A stretch of DNA of 64,000 nucleotides from Pasteurella sp049670895 (GCF_049670895.1 NZ_CP187170.1), one strand, 5' to 3'; positions 1 to 9,261 are shown, numbered from the stretch's first letter. The notes: generated by a model from the letters alone, not told the origin. Translations and numbers: made by a program.

Positions 1-1
1 C

Positions 2-3000
2 ACCCGTTGGGCGGATAACGATAAAACTTGGGTTACCTATGAATATGACCCACAAGGGCGAGTGATTCACAGTATTGGGGCTGAAGGCTTTTACCCTGTT
101 TGGTTTCGTTATGAAGAGCATCGCACCACGGTGCTAGACAGCCAACAACGTGCCACCGTTTATGACTATGACAGTCATTTCATGAAACCGCTCACCATTA
201 CCTCACCGAGTGGGGCGAAAACGCAGTTTAAATACGACCGTTATGGCAATCTCCTCACACAAACCTTCCCAGATGGCAAACAAGTCACCTTTGACTACCT
301 TGAACAAACAGGGTTAGTCACCTGCTTTACGGATACCGCAGGTAATCAATGGCATTATGACTATGATGAAAACGAGCAGTTGTGCAAACTGACTGACCCA
401 CTCGGGCGAGTTTGGACAAAAACAGAACAGCGTTCAGTGGCAAAAAACAGCGAAAATCCGACTGCGTGTATCACCTTATTCACCGCCCCTGATGGCACCA
501 AGACAGCGTTTGTGCGTAATCAATATGGTTTATTAACCGAGGTAAAAAGCACCCTCGGTAAACAGCAACACGCCGAGCATTTTCACTACGACCCAAGGCA
601 TCGCCTTGTGGAAAGTCAGGATGCTGAACAACGCCGTATTCAGTTAAGCTATGACAATCAAGACCGTCTCACTCGCTTTACCAATGCACGAGGGCACCAA
701 TGGCAGTATGGCTACACGCCACAGCATAAACTGACACGCATTGCCCGACCAAACCAAAGCGAAGAAAAGCAACAATATGACCGACACGGTAACCTGATTC
801 GTTATACCGATGCCAATGGGGTGGATTGGCAGTTAAACTACGGGGCGTTTGACTTGCTCATCGAGAAAATCGATGGTGAAGGCAACCGTTGGCGATATGA
901 TTATGACAAAGACAGCCTACACCTAAGCCAAGTCACTAACCCGAAAGGTGAAACCTACCGCTACACCTTCAACGAAAGCGGGCAAGTGGTAGAAGAAATC
1001 GATTTTGCCAATCATCGTTGGCGTTATACCTATAACGACAATGGCACCTTAAGCACGCTCACGGATGGAGAAGGCAATGTAAACCATTATGAATACGACA
1101 GTGCTAACCATCTCATTCGCCTGATGACGGCAGATGATACCTTTGTCTACCACTATGACAAGGTGGGACGAGTGACTGCCATTCAAAGCCTACAGGGTGA
1201 GTTGCAGTTTGAATACGACCTCAAAGACCGCATTATCAAAGAAGTGCAAAACGTGGGTGAAATCCACCGCACTTATGATGATGAAACCCAAACCCTGATT
1301 CGCACCTTATTCATTAAAGACGAGCAAGGGCGACTTAACACCACCTCGCCGATTATCACCACCTTCAAATACAATGCCGTGGGTGAGTTGATTCAATTGG
1401 ATTTACCGGCTCACGCAAGCCATAACGAAACAAATCACCACAATACAACGGGTCAAAAACACGCATTATTTTTCCAATACGACCAAAACGACAATGAAAT
1501 CCACCGCTACTCTCCTCAAGGGTTTATACTCAACCAACGTTTTGATGAGATGGATTGCTTGATTCAACAGCGAGCAGGTTGGGAGCCGAGTGCTTTTTTT
1601 GATAAACACGAACTGCGCGCCACAGGGATTGATGCCCCAAGTTTTGCCGAAGTCAACCAACGCTATGGCTACGATAAGGCTTTAAACACGATTGAAACCA
1701 AAGACAAAGGCGAGCAACGTTATTTTACCCTCAATAAAAACAACCAAATCACTCAGGTTCACAATCAAAATCATGAGCAGGAGCGTTATGGTTATGATGA
1801 GTGTGGTTACTTAACCCAACAGGCTCAGGGCTTATCCCTTGGATTTGGGATTAAGGAAGAAGAACGTCATGTTCGACACCAAGACATTTACCAACAAGGG
1901 CATCAACTCAACCGCCTTAACGACAACCATTACCGCTACGACAAGGCTGGCAGATTAAGCGAAAAAACCGAAATCCGAGACGGTTTTCGTAAACAAACCA
2001 CCTACTTCCGCTGGAATGCCAATAATCAACTCACGGGCATCACCAACAATCAAGGTGAAGTGTGGTATTATCAATACGATGCCCTTGGGCGACGGATTTC
2101 AAAAGCATGTCCGCAACAACAGCTGAAAATCACCTACCTGTGGGACGGCGACCAACTGGCTTACACCCAAACCGTTAAACAAGACAAACTGATAAGCCAA
2201 CGCCACAGCGTGTTTCACGGCTGGCAACTCATCGCCCAACAGGACTGTTATCAGCAAAGCCAACAAACTCTAGACGGCAATAAAACTGAATGGAAGCATG
2301 AAACCCACTATGCCATCACTCAACCCAATGGCAAAGTGCTAGGTTTGCTCAGCCCAGAAGGTAAACTGAAATGGAAAGATGAGAAGCGAAGCGTATGGGG
2401 CTTGCTGTTCCCAAATGACTATCGCAAAACCAGCCCGCTAGACCCACAGTTTTTATTTGCAGGGCAATATTCCGACCAAGAAAGTGGCTTAGCCTATAAC
2501 CGCTTCAGATATTATGACCCAGAGAGTGGGAATTATATTTCGAGTGACCCGATTGGGTTGAATGGTGGGGAACAGCCTTATCGTTATGTACATAATGTTT
2601 TAGATTTTCTTGATCCGTTTGGGTTGGCTGGGTGTTCTACTACATTAGGTAAAAATATGATGGAATCGATGGGACTTTCTCGTTCTACATCATGGGCAGG
2701 ACATCAAGCTCACCATATAATTCCTGTTCAGTTGATTAACCATCCTGCATTGAAAAAACTTGGTTATAACATAGATGAAGCCGCGAATGGTATATTTTTA
2801 CGAACAGTCGATGACAAAGTTAGCGCAATGTCTAGACACCAAGGCAATCATGATGGTTATACAAGAGCAATTAAAGATGCTCTTGATAAAATAGATTTAA
2901 ATGGAGATATAGCCAAACAAGTCAGTCAAATACAAGAGATGGCAAGAAAAGGTCTATCAAATGGTATGCCTATTAGAGCGTTAGATTTACATCCATCAGG

Positions 3001-3055
3001 AGGTATTCTTGGTAATAATCGTGCGTATCAATTATGGTCAAAAATATTAAATTAA
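2..3055 (+). CDS. Rhs toxin, C-terminal part, with AHH-type HNH nuclease tip (5' end outside window)
   Basis: The reading frame is open from base 2, so the gene starts upstream of the window; about 1017 residues are visible. Dozens of YD repeats (YDRYGNL, YDALGRR) build the Rhs shell that encloses a toxin. The core ends in DPIGLNGGEQPYRY and then LDPFGLAGC at about 2570-2635, the usual self-cleavage boundary. The ~135 residues after it differ from every other module here and contain HQAHHIIPVQ (about 2700-2730), the signature of the AHH group of HNH/Endonuclease VII toxins, so the tip is probably a DNase. Base composition drops from balanced to AT-rich exactly at the boundary, as is usual for exchangeable tips. 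Rhs proteins are normally exported by type VI secretion; no secretion gene lies in the window. The next gene is the likely immunity protein. Confidence 0.93.
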   Translation, partial: TRWADNDKTWVTYEYDPQGRVIHSIGAEGFYPVWFRYEEHRTTVLDSQQRATVYDYDSHFMKPLTITSPSGAKTQFKYDRYGNLLTQTFPDGKQVTFDYLEQTGLVTCFTDTAGNQWHYDYDENEQLCKLTDPLGRVWTKTEQRSVAKNSENPTACITLFTAPDGTKTAFVRNQYGLLTEVKSTLGKQQHAEHFHYDPRHRLVESQDAEQRRIQLSYDNQDRLTRFTNARGHQWQYGYTPQHKLTRIARPNQSEEKQQYDRHGNLIRYTDANGVDWQLNYGAFDLLIEKIDGEGNRWRYDYDKDSLHLSQVTNPKGETYRYTFNESGQVVEEIDFANHRWRYTYNDNGTLSTLTDGEGNVNHYEYDSANHLIRLMTADDTFVYHYDKVGRVTAIQSLQGELQFEYDLKDRIIKEVQNVGEIHRTYDDETQTLIRTLFIKDEQGRLNTTSPIITTFKYNAVGELIQLDLPAHASHNETNHHNTTGQKHALFFQYDQNDNEIHRYSPQGFILNQRFDEMDCLIQQRAGWEPSAFFDKHELRATGIDAPSFAEVNQRYGYDKALNTIETKDKGEQRYFTLNKNNQITQVHNQNHEQERYGYDECGYLTQQAQGLSLGFGIKEEERHVRHQDIYQQGHQLNRLNDNHYRYDKAGRLSEKTEIRDGFRKQTTYFRWNANNQLTGITNNQGEVWYYQYDALGRRISKACPQQQLKITYLWDGDQLAYTQTVKQDKLISQRHSVFHGWQLIAQQDCYQQSQQTLDGNKTEWKHETHYAITQPNGKVLGLLSPEGKLKWKDEKRSVWGLLFPNDYRKTSPLDPQFLFAGQYSDQESGLAYNRFRYYDPESGNYISSDPIGLNGGEQPYRYVHNVLDFLDPFGLAGCSTTLGKNMMESMGLSRSTSWAGHQAHHIIPVQLINHPALKKLGYNIDEAANGIFLRTVDDKVSAMSRHQGNHDGYTRAIKDALDKIDLNGDIAKQVSQIQEMARKGLSNGMPIRALDLHPSGGILGNNRAYQLWSKILN
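1754..2635 (+). repeat. 882-bp direct repeat, copy 1 (inside the complete Rhs gene)
   Basis: This segment encodes the last ~290 residues of the Rhs core. It is matched at 3569-4450 with only scattered substitutions. The homology ends exactly at the LAGC boundary before the variable toxin tip, so one crossover would swap tips. Confidence 0.9.
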
Positions 3056-3066
3056 TGGAGTAATGT

Positions 3067-3558
3067 ATGAGTTATACTGAAGACTTTAAAGAACCAATTG
3101 AGTTAATTTTTTCAGAAAAATTATTATCTGGCAATAACACATCAAAAAAAACATCCAAAAATAATATTATTGATGACTTTTTTTCAGGTGAAACATGGTC
3201 TATAAGCCATTTAATTGATAATGAAGTTTCTAAATTTAGATTTCATTCAGACTACGATAAAAGTGAAATTAAAATTGATAATTTATTAAATACTTTCAAT
3301 GAAAAGTTAGAAAAAAAATATTTCATGTACAGAAAATCAAAAATAAAAAAAGAAAATTCAGCATTTGATGATTTTTTCTTTTCTATTTTCGATGAAGTTT
3401 ATAACCATTTGAGGATAATCGCTATACATAGAGCCATATATGGTATTAATGAAAACTCTTTATTGGAAAAAGTATTTTCAATCTATAAAGATGGATTATT
3501 ACCATATAAATTTAAATCTGATATTTTCTATACATTCAATCCTATAATATTAAAATAA
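3067..3558 (+). CDS. putative immunity protein for the AHH-type Rhs toxin
   Basis: This gene encodes 163 residues and begins 11 bases after the Rhs stop codon, behind the ribosome site GGAG. It is strongly AT-rich and lysine/asparagine-rich, with no signal peptide or membrane segment, so it should act in the cytoplasm. I do not recognise the family. The immunity role is inferred only from position directly behind a toxin tip, the rule at Rhs loci. Confidence 0.72.
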   Translation: MSYTEDFKEPIELIFSEKLLSGNNTSKKTSKNNIIDDFFSGETWSISHLIDNEVSKFRFHSDYDKSEIKIDNLLNTFNEKLEKKYFMYRKSKIKKENSAFDDFFFSIFDEVYNHLRIIAIHRAIYGINENSLLEKVFSIYKDGLLPYKFKSDIFYTFNPIILK

Positions 3559-3568
3559 TTCAATATTT

Positions 3569-4450
3569 CAGGTTCACAATCAAAATCATGAGCAGGAGCG
3601 TTATGGCTATGATGAGTGTGGTTACTTAACTCAACAGGCTCAGGGCTTATCCCTTGGATTTGGGATTAAGGAAGAAGAACGTCATGTTCGACACCAAGAT
3701 ATTTACCAACAAGGGCATCAACTCAATCGCCTTAACGACAACCATTACCGCTACGACAAAGCTAGCAGATTAACCGAAAAAACCGAAATCCGAGACGGTT
3801 TTCGTAAACAAACCACCTACTTCCGTTGGAATGCCAATAATCAACTCACGGGCATTACCAACAATCAAGGTGAAGTGTGGTATTATCAATACGATGCCCT
3901 TGGGCGACGGATTTCAAAAGCATGTCCGCAACAGCAGCTGAGAATCACCTACCTGTGGGACGGCGACCAACTGGCTTACACCCAAACCGTTAAACAAGAC
4001 AAACTAGTAAGCCAACGCCACAGCGTGTTTAACGGCTGGCAACTCATCGCCCAACAGGACTGTTATCAGCAAAGCCAACAAACTCTAGATGGCAATAAAA
4101 CTGAATGGAAAGAGGAAACCCACTATGCCATCACTCAACCCAATGGCAAAGTGCTTGGCTTACTCAGCCCAGAAGGTAAACTGAAATGGAAAGATGAGAA
4201 GCGAAGCGTATGGGGCTTACTGTTCCCAAATGACTATCGCAAAATAAGCCCGCTAGACCCACAGCAAGTATTCGCTGGGCAGTAGTTTGATGAAGAATCG
4301 GGACTGGCTTATAACCGCTTCAGATACTATGACCCAGAGAGTGGGAATTATATTTCGAGTGACCCGATTGGGTTGAGTGGCGGGGAACAACCTTATCGTT
4401 ATGTACATAATGTTTTAGATTTTCTTGATCCGTTTGGGTTGGCTGGGTGT
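3569..4450 (+). repeat. 882-bp direct repeat, copy 2 (orphan core tail)
   Basis: Second copy of the core segment, beginning 11 bases after the stop codon of the first immunity gene. It differs from copy 1 at scattered sites, among them the substitutions giving the internal TAG at 4283. Confidence 0.9.
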
Positions 4451-4891
4451 AGTTCTTATTTAAAAAAATGGGGAAAAGGAAGAGAAGGATTTAAAAACTT
4501 CTGGGATAATTCAAGTTATGATGAATTTATGGAAGCTTGGAATAATAAATCTTTTAGAGATAACATCAAAACTAGATTAAGAGCTAATGGATTAACCATT
4601 GGTGGTGGTTATCACGAATGGTTGCCTGTATCTCAAGCGGATAAATTTAAACAAATGGGGGTGTCATTCGATGATTATATGAAATGGAGAACACCTACAA
4701 ACCAAGTAGGATTTCTTGATAATTTAGGAAACTTTGGTACACACACACCAACAACATCAGCATCAAGCTTAGCTCACAAAGAATTAATTGGAATTGCAGG
4801 CAGAGTAAATTCAATATCTGACTATATCAAATATGTTCGAAAATGGAGCCAACGAAGACTTCCTAATGGAGTTTCCGATTTACCTTTTTAA
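3569..4891 (+). pseudogene. orphan Rhs core tail with HEWL-type toxin tip, interrupted by TAG
   Basis: Bases 3569-4450 repeat 1754-2635 almost exactly with no net length change (offset 1815). The copy has no start codon of its own behind a ribosome site; the first in-frame candidate is a GTG at 3875. It also carries an in-frame TAG at 4283-4285, where the parent reads tyrosine in the GQY motif. The frame resumes unchanged and runs through DPIGLSGGEQ and LDPFGLAGC into a new ~147-residue tip. That tip contains GGGYHEWLPV and GNFGTHTP; the spaced histidines suggest a nuclease, but I cannot assign a family. The module looks like a displaced toxin end, silent unless recombined into the complete gene upstream through the 882-bp shared core. 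Confidence 0.85.
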
Positions 4892-4909
4892 TTAGTTTGG
4901 AGATTTAGT

Positions 4910-5323
4910 ATGAATACTGTTTCAATTTGGGTTGCTGAAAACATCACATTCGAATTAGCTTATTCTCTTTTTGTATATAATCCTAAAAAAAGTAAGATAA
5001 ATTGTTCTAAATTTAAAAAATTATTTGATATAAAAAACACTACTTTCTTTGATGAAGAACATGTTTACATAGTTGATGAAATATTAAATGGCATAAGCAT
5101 AGAGCATTTAGATAAAATTTTAGAAAAGTATGGTTTTATTGAAATTTACGGTAATTTGAAAAGTAAATTATCTAAACTTAATATTTATCAAATTAATTAC
5201 ATGGTAATAGCACCCGATTTCGAATATAACGGCACTATTTTGGAAGTTGATGGAATTAAATTTATAGGTGCCTTTTCTTATGAATTTAATGATGACTTCT
5301 TGGATTGGTTGTTTAATGAGTAG
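4910..5323 (+). CDS. putative immunity protein for the HEWL-type module
   Basis: This 137-residue protein starts 18 bases after the orphan toxin, behind the ribosome site TGGAG. It is AT-rich, acidic and cytoplasmic in character. The opening VSIWVAENI and the overall length recall the Imm22 group of immunity proteins, but this is only an impression. The role as antidote is inferred from position. A repeat unit with a terminator-like hairpin starts 3 bases after its stop codon. Confidence 0.66.
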   Translation: MNTVSIWVAENITFELAYSLFVYNPKKSKINCSKFKKLFDIKNTTFFDEEHVYIVDEILNGISIEHLDKILEKYGFIEIYGNLKSKLSKLNIYQINYMVIAPDFEYNGTILEVDGIKFIGAFSYEFNDDFLDWLFNE

Positions 5324-5325
5324 CA

Positions 5326-5433
5326 CCCCCGATGCCACTCATTTATAACGAGTGGCTTACTCTTTTTCTTCACAACAAGCGGTCACTTTCTCTCTAAATT
5401 TTACATTTTTTTAGAATAAAGTGACCCGTTGTA
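5326..5433 (+). repeat. interspersed cassette repeat, copy 1
   Basis: First copy of a ~105-bp unit found 12 times up to 15.6 kb. It contains a hairpin (GCCACTC...GAGTGGC), a T-rich stretch, the uptake-signal-like ACAAGCGGTC, and an inverted repeat GGTCACTTT...AAAGTGACC about 30 bases apart. It lies directly behind an immunity gene and before the next Rhs tail. Confidence 0.9.
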
Positions 5434-5488
5434 GTTAGGCTTATGGCAATACCAAACTAGCTACGCCATCTTCCAACCAAACGGACAA

Positions 5489-6118
5489 GTGCTTGCCTTG
5501 CTTAACCCACAAGGTAAAAAAGTTTGGGCGAAAGAAAAAAGCACCCTTTGGGGCTTACTGTTCCCGAATGATTATCACAAAACCAGCCCGCTAGACCCAC
5601 AGCTTTTATTTGCAGGGCAATATACTGCCCCAGAAAGTGGCTTAGCCTATAACCGCTTTAGATACTATGACCCTGAGAGTGGGAATTATATTTCGAGTGA
5701 CCCGATTGGGTTACAAGGTGGAGAACGACCGTTTGGGTATGTGGGCAATCCGCTGGATTGGGTGGATTTGTTTGGGTTGGCTGGGTGTAAAGATGTTAAA
5801 TTTAAACGCTGGAAACCTGGTGATGCAATTGATAAACCATTACCGAATGGAGCTAATCCGTCTTGGAATACAGTTAGATCGCGATATTGGAAAAATAGAT
5901 ACCATGCAAGCCAAGGCACAGGAGAATTTTCAGCTTCTAATATGCAAAGAATGAAGAAAGGGAGAGCTCCATTAGATGCCAACGGTAACCCAATGGAATT
6001 ACATCATCATATTCCTCAAAGGTATCAACACCCAAATAGACATAGTCCTAATAATCTGAGAGAAGTAACGAGAGAGCAACACGCTTCCTTAGATCCATTT
6101 AGAAATTTAGGAGATTAA
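5489..6118 (+). CDS. orphan Rhs core tail with LHH-type HNH nuclease toxin
   Basis: Rhs homology starts near 5456, right after a cassette repeat; the coordinates begin at the first in-frame GTG, which has no ribosome site. The short core (WGLLFPNDYHKTSPLDPQ, DPIGLQGGERPFGY, NPLDWVDLFGLAGC) belongs to a different Rhs lineage from the first gene: it reads QGGERPFGYVGNPLDWV rather than NGGEQPYRYVHNVLDFL. The tip ends in MELHHHIPQR and SPNNLREVTREQH, the pattern of LHH-type HNH/Endonuclease VII toxins, so a DNase is likely. As it stands the module is a cassette without a secretion or PAAR part. Confidence 0.82.
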   Translation: MLALLNPQGKKVWAKEKSTLWGLLFPNDYHKTSPLDPQLLFAGQYTAPESGLAYNRFRYYDPESGNYISSDPIGLQGGERPFGYVGNPLDWVDLFGLAGCKDVKFKRWKPGDAIDKPLPNGANPSWNTVRSRYWKNRYHASQGTGEFSASNMQRMKKGRAPLDANGNPMELHHHIPQRYQHPNRHSPNNLREVTREQHASLDPFRNLGD

Positions 6119-6120
6119 AA

Positions 6121-6705
6121 ATGAATAATGCTTTATTAAAAATTAAAGAGTTTATTGAACATCAGATTACTCCAAAGGAGTTTGAAAGATTGATTTACAG
6201 TTCAGAGGGTTTAAAAGGTCTTATTGAGGAGTATGCTGATTATCAAGATTACATGAATGGTCTTTCTGCATATGAATATTTAACAACATTAAATTTCAGC
6301 AAAATTGAACATATAGTAAATGCAATTGATATATTGGAAAAAATTCTAAATAAAAATAAAGTTTCTTATAAATCAGATGATTATTACCAAAAAAAATTTA
6401 ATTTAGTCCTAGATGCTATTCCATCTTGGGTTCCCGATCATATTGATTTGATTAACAGCTTATATGAACAATACAAACCTAATAAAACTTCAGAATTTAA
6501 AAAAGTAATTTTAGATACTTTTATTTGTTACAATAAAAAACCCAAATGGCTTCAGTCACCTGATTGGATAATAAATGAAAACAATCAACCAATGATTTTT
6601 ATTGAGCAAATTGATGTAAGTAAAATTTATCATGATAAGACTTTTTTATACGTTTTCTTAGATAAAGAAAAAGATATGTATCACTTTTTAAGGCAATCGG
6701 CTTAA
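6121..6705 (+). CDS. putative immunity protein for the LHH nuclease module
   Basis: This gene encodes 194 residues and starts 2 bases after the toxin stop codon; the ribosome site GGAG lies inside the end of the toxin frame. The tight spacing suggests translational coupling. The sequence is AT-rich, has no export signal, and ends with a region containing WLQSPDW and IFIEQID. I do not recognise the family; the antidote role rests on position. Confidence 0.68.
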   Translation: MNNALLKIKEFIEHQITPKEFERLIYSSEGLKGLIEEYADYQDYMNGLSAYEYLTTLNFSKIEHIVNAIDILEKILNKNKVSYKSDDYYQKKFNLVLDAIPSWVPDHIDLINSLYEQYKPNKTSEFKKVILDTFICYNKKPKWLQSPDWIINENNQPMIFIEQIDVSKIYHDKTFLYVFLDKEKDMYHFLRQSA

Positions 6706-6729
6706 TACTAAACGAGTTATAGAAAGAGA

Positions 6730-6837
6730 CCCCCTGATGCCGCTCGTTTATAACGAGTGGCTTACTCTTTTTCTCCACAACAAGCGGTCACTTTCTCTCT
6801 AAATTTTGCACTTTTTTAGAATAAAGTGACCCCTTGT
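6730..6837 (+). repeat. interspersed cassette repeat, copy 2
   Basis: Complete copy, beginning 24 bases after the immunity gene stop and containing the hairpin and CACAACAAGCGGTC. It is followed by a ~92-base Rhs core scrap (6838-6929, encoding ILALLNPQGKKVWAKEKS) that leads into copy 3 with no toxin between. Confidence 0.88.
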
Positions 6838-6929
6838 AGACGAACAAATACTCGCCCTGCTTAACCCACAAGGCAAAAAAGTTTGGGCGAAAGAAAAAAG
6901 CACCCTTTGGGGTTTGCTAGGGGGAAACA
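6838..6929 (+). pseudogene. 92-base Rhs core scrap
   Basis: The fragment encodes QILALLNPQGKKVWAKEK and then breaks off at TTTGCTAGGGGG, just before the next repeat. An apparently identical scrap lies at 10682-10773. It is the stump of a cassette whose toxin has been lost. Confidence 0.8.
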
Positions 6930-7036
6930 CCCCGGATGCCGCTCGTTTATAACGAGTGGCTTACTCTTTTTCTTCACAACAAGCGGTCACTTTCTCTTTA
7001 AGTTTCGCACTTTTTTGGAATAAAGTGACCCCTTGT
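6930..7036 (+). repeat. interspersed cassette repeat, copy 3
   Basis: Complete copy with hairpin and ACAAGCGGTC. It is followed by a ~90-base non-coding tract (7037-7130, starting CGTCTCGAGTGATAACG) that recurs after copies 5 and 7 and forms the upstream region of the PAAR genes. Confidence 0.88.
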
Positions 7037-7177
7037 CGTCTCGAGTGATAACGCTAAATTATCTCTATTTCACCCCTCCCCTGCTCGTTAATTAACCATG
7101 TACTTTCCTCTTCATTCATCATAAACTATGTCTTATTTTTATTGATATTTTCTGTCTTTACATAAAAGAGACAAGCT

Positions 7178-8380
7178 ATGGCAGATTCTCCCGACATCGT
7201 CCAGCGTATCACTCAACGCATCAATGCCTTTCCTCGCTCTACCATACAGCTTGGAGCACCGTGTGATGTCGTCATGCCTGCCGCTCGGGTCGGGGATACC
7301 ATTAAACATAAAAGTTTTTTGGCTGCTTTAGCTGGGGCGGTTGTGGGAGCGATGGTCAGTGCCACACCCTATTTATTATGTGGGTTATTAGGTCCACTCG
7401 GTGTGGCAGTAAGGATTGCATTGACAATTTCTGATTTAGTTGATGATAATCCCGAACCCAGTTGGGCAGAAAAAGCAGCCAAAGCAACATAAAATTTTCT
7501 CAATGATTGTTTTGATGCCCCTGATGGCACGATTGCCATAGGAAATCCCTCCGTTTTAGCCAATGGAAAACCCATTGCAACAACACTAATTCCAAACGCC
7601 ATTGCCTGTAATAACCACGACTTACAAATGATTGCCGAAGGTAGTGAAAGTGCATTCGTTGCAGATAAAAATATTGCAAGAAAAGGCGATAAAACCACTT
7701 GTGGTGCAATTATCCAAACAGGTTCACCCAATGTCTTTATCGGTTTGGGGAAAGCTCAGGTTGCCAAGATTGCAGATGAATTTTCATTTGTTGAAAAAAC
7801 GCTTTTAGTTGCGGTAGATATGGGATTCCCACTCTCGAAGAAAACAATGAAAAATGGGTTGGGGAAAATTAGGTTGGGGATTGATCATGTCGCTCATAAT
7901 GTGAAAGGGTTACCAAAAATAAATGTTAATTTATCTAATAAAATTAAAGATAAAAAATTAGATGCTGGAACGCCAGAGCATAAAGCTCAATGCTGGAAAG
8001 AATATCAAAATAGACTAAGTAATAAGCCCAAATGGAAATATGAACGTTGGAGTAGGCAATATGATATTAACATCAAAAACTCTAAACATGGATTAGAGCG
8101 AGAAAAATTATATCGGGAAAAATTTGGTGGTAAATCCGAAGTCTTAAAAACCAAAATCACATATCGACAAATAGACATCAGCAAAGAGGTATATTTAGGT
8201 CAATTAAAAACAGGTAAAGTTTCTCTTACCAAAAAAGCTAAAATTGACATTGCAAAAGATATATTACTTCAAAAGAAAGGATATGAAGTAGAGTACATTT
8301 TGGAGAAAGGCACATCTAAACCTTTCTTAAATGCTTTAGAGAAAAACAACATAAAATACACAATTGGATCAAAATTATGA
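7178..8380 (+). pseudogene. prePAAR/PAAR effector with nuclease-like tip, stopped by a nonsense codon
   Basis: The first 104 residues match the intact paralogue at 11031. They include the prePAAR motif AARVGDTIKH and two hydrophobic segments (about residues 48-85), features of type VI effectors that need an Eag chaperone. At 7490-7492 a TAA replaces the GAA of the paralogue; the frame is otherwise intact to 8380. Past the stop come the PAAR-like part (ARKGDKTTCGAII) and a ~170-residue tip with GLEREKLYREKF and YLGQLKTGK, which may be a restriction-endonuclease-like fold (tentative). There is no YD-repeat cage between PAAR and tip. A GTG or ATG restart after the stop would lose the membrane part. 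The downstream immunity gene remains intact. Confidence 0.82.
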
Positions 8381-8871
8381 CTAAAAAAAGATTAGATGAA
8401 AAGCAAGCGATTGAAGATTTTAACTTATTTTTATTTCATATTGATGACTATCTAGATGAACTAATTGAAAAAGCAGAAAATCAAGGGTTTAATTTGGATT
8501 ATTCTTTGGAAAGTTTAATTAACTTGGCTAAATTTGTAAGAAGAAACCAGATTATCAACGATAAAAATCACATTGCAGACTTCGCAAATTGCTGGATATA
8601 TCTAGGGGAAGTGTTTAGAAAAGTGGCAGAAAATTCATATTGGACGGTTGGACTTGATGATATAAAAAATATGAATTACGGCCTATATTTTATCACTGGA
8701 TATGATGATGAGATGTCTGAGTTTATTCCTATTCTTTATTTAAATAATTTCACGCTAAGTGGTGAAGATAAATTAGATAATAATTTTTTCTATGAACTTG
8801 TTAGATTTGAGATAAATCCCGTTATTCCAGATTTAGATGAATTTCCAACTGAAGACAGCTATTCCACCTAA
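8377..8871 (+). CDS. putative immunity protein for the interrupted PAAR effector
   Basis: This gene encodes 164 residues and overlaps the preceding frame by 4 bases (ATGA), which points to translational coupling with the toxin tip. It is AT-rich and acidic, with no export signal. The segment ADFANCWIYLGEVFRKVAENSYW resembles surface helices of several uncharacterised immunity proteins, but no family is assigned. It stays open although the toxin has a nonsense codon, as expected if protection is still useful. Confidence 0.68.
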   Translation: MTKKRLDEKQAIEDFNLFLFHIDDYLDELIEKAENQGFNLDYSLESLINLAKFVRRNQIINDKNHIADFANCWIYLGEVFRKVAENSYWTVGLDDIKNMNYGLYFITGYDDEMSEFIPILYLNNFTLSGEDKLDNNFFYELVRFEINPVIPDLDEFPTEDSYST

Positions 8872-8932
8872 ATCTATTGATGATTTACCTGAAAATGCAA
8901 TAATGAATATTAAATTATTATTGGAGAATAAA

Positions 8933-9226
8933 ATGAATCCAACGAATGAGTTTATTAGTCGAAATATTGATACTTATATTAAAACAGCAAATGTGCCAGA
9001 AGATATCATTAATAAATACAAATCTCTTCTTCCTGAAGAGCTCATTTATATTTGGAAGAAAATGGGATTTGGCATTTATGAAAATGGTTTTTTACAACTC
9101 ATCAACCCTGAAGAATTTAATTTCATTTTTGAATATATTGATATACTTCTAGAGCCCCGGATGCCGCTCGTTTATAACGAGTGGCTTACTCTTTTTCTTC
9201 ACAATAAGCGGTCACTTTCCCTTTAA
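8933..9226 (+). pseudogene. truncated GAD-like immunity protein
   Basis: An ATG at 8933 follows a good ribosome site (GGAG, 8922). The protein reads VPEDIINKYKSLLPEELI, IWKKMGFGIYENGF and LQLINPEEF, the N-terminal pattern of GAD-like/DUF1851 immunity proteins. Those are normally about 180-220 residues. Here homology stops at about 9154, where a cassette repeat begins, and the frame ends inside the repeat after 97 codons. The toxin it once served is absent. It is a leftover antidote cut by repeat-associated rearrangement. Confidence 0.72.
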
Positions 9227-9261
9227 ATTTTGCACTTTTTTAGAATAAAGTAACCCCTTGT
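9155..9261 (+). repeat. interspersed cassette repeat, copy 4
   Basis: This copy is joined directly to the truncated GAD-like gene. The hairpin is intact; the uptake-like word is altered to ATAAGCGGTC. Confidence 0.88.

Noticed and set aside
1265..1273. A Haemophilus-type uptake word inside the Rhs core as evidence that the array is native
   Set aside because: A single occurrence in 16 kb of coding sequence could be chance, against roughly ten ACAAGCGGTC-like words in the repeats.
5686..5982. Minus-strand open frames over the Rhs tails (also at 14381-14698 and 7369-7731)
   Set aside because: They are antisense shadows of the conserved Rhs or PAAR reading frames, have no ribosome site and repeat wherever the core repeats.
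8837..9226. A 129-residue gene starting at 8837
   Set aside because: The first 32 codons overlap the upstream immunity gene and lack a ribosome site; the GAD-like homology begins at the ATG at 8933 with its own GGAG.
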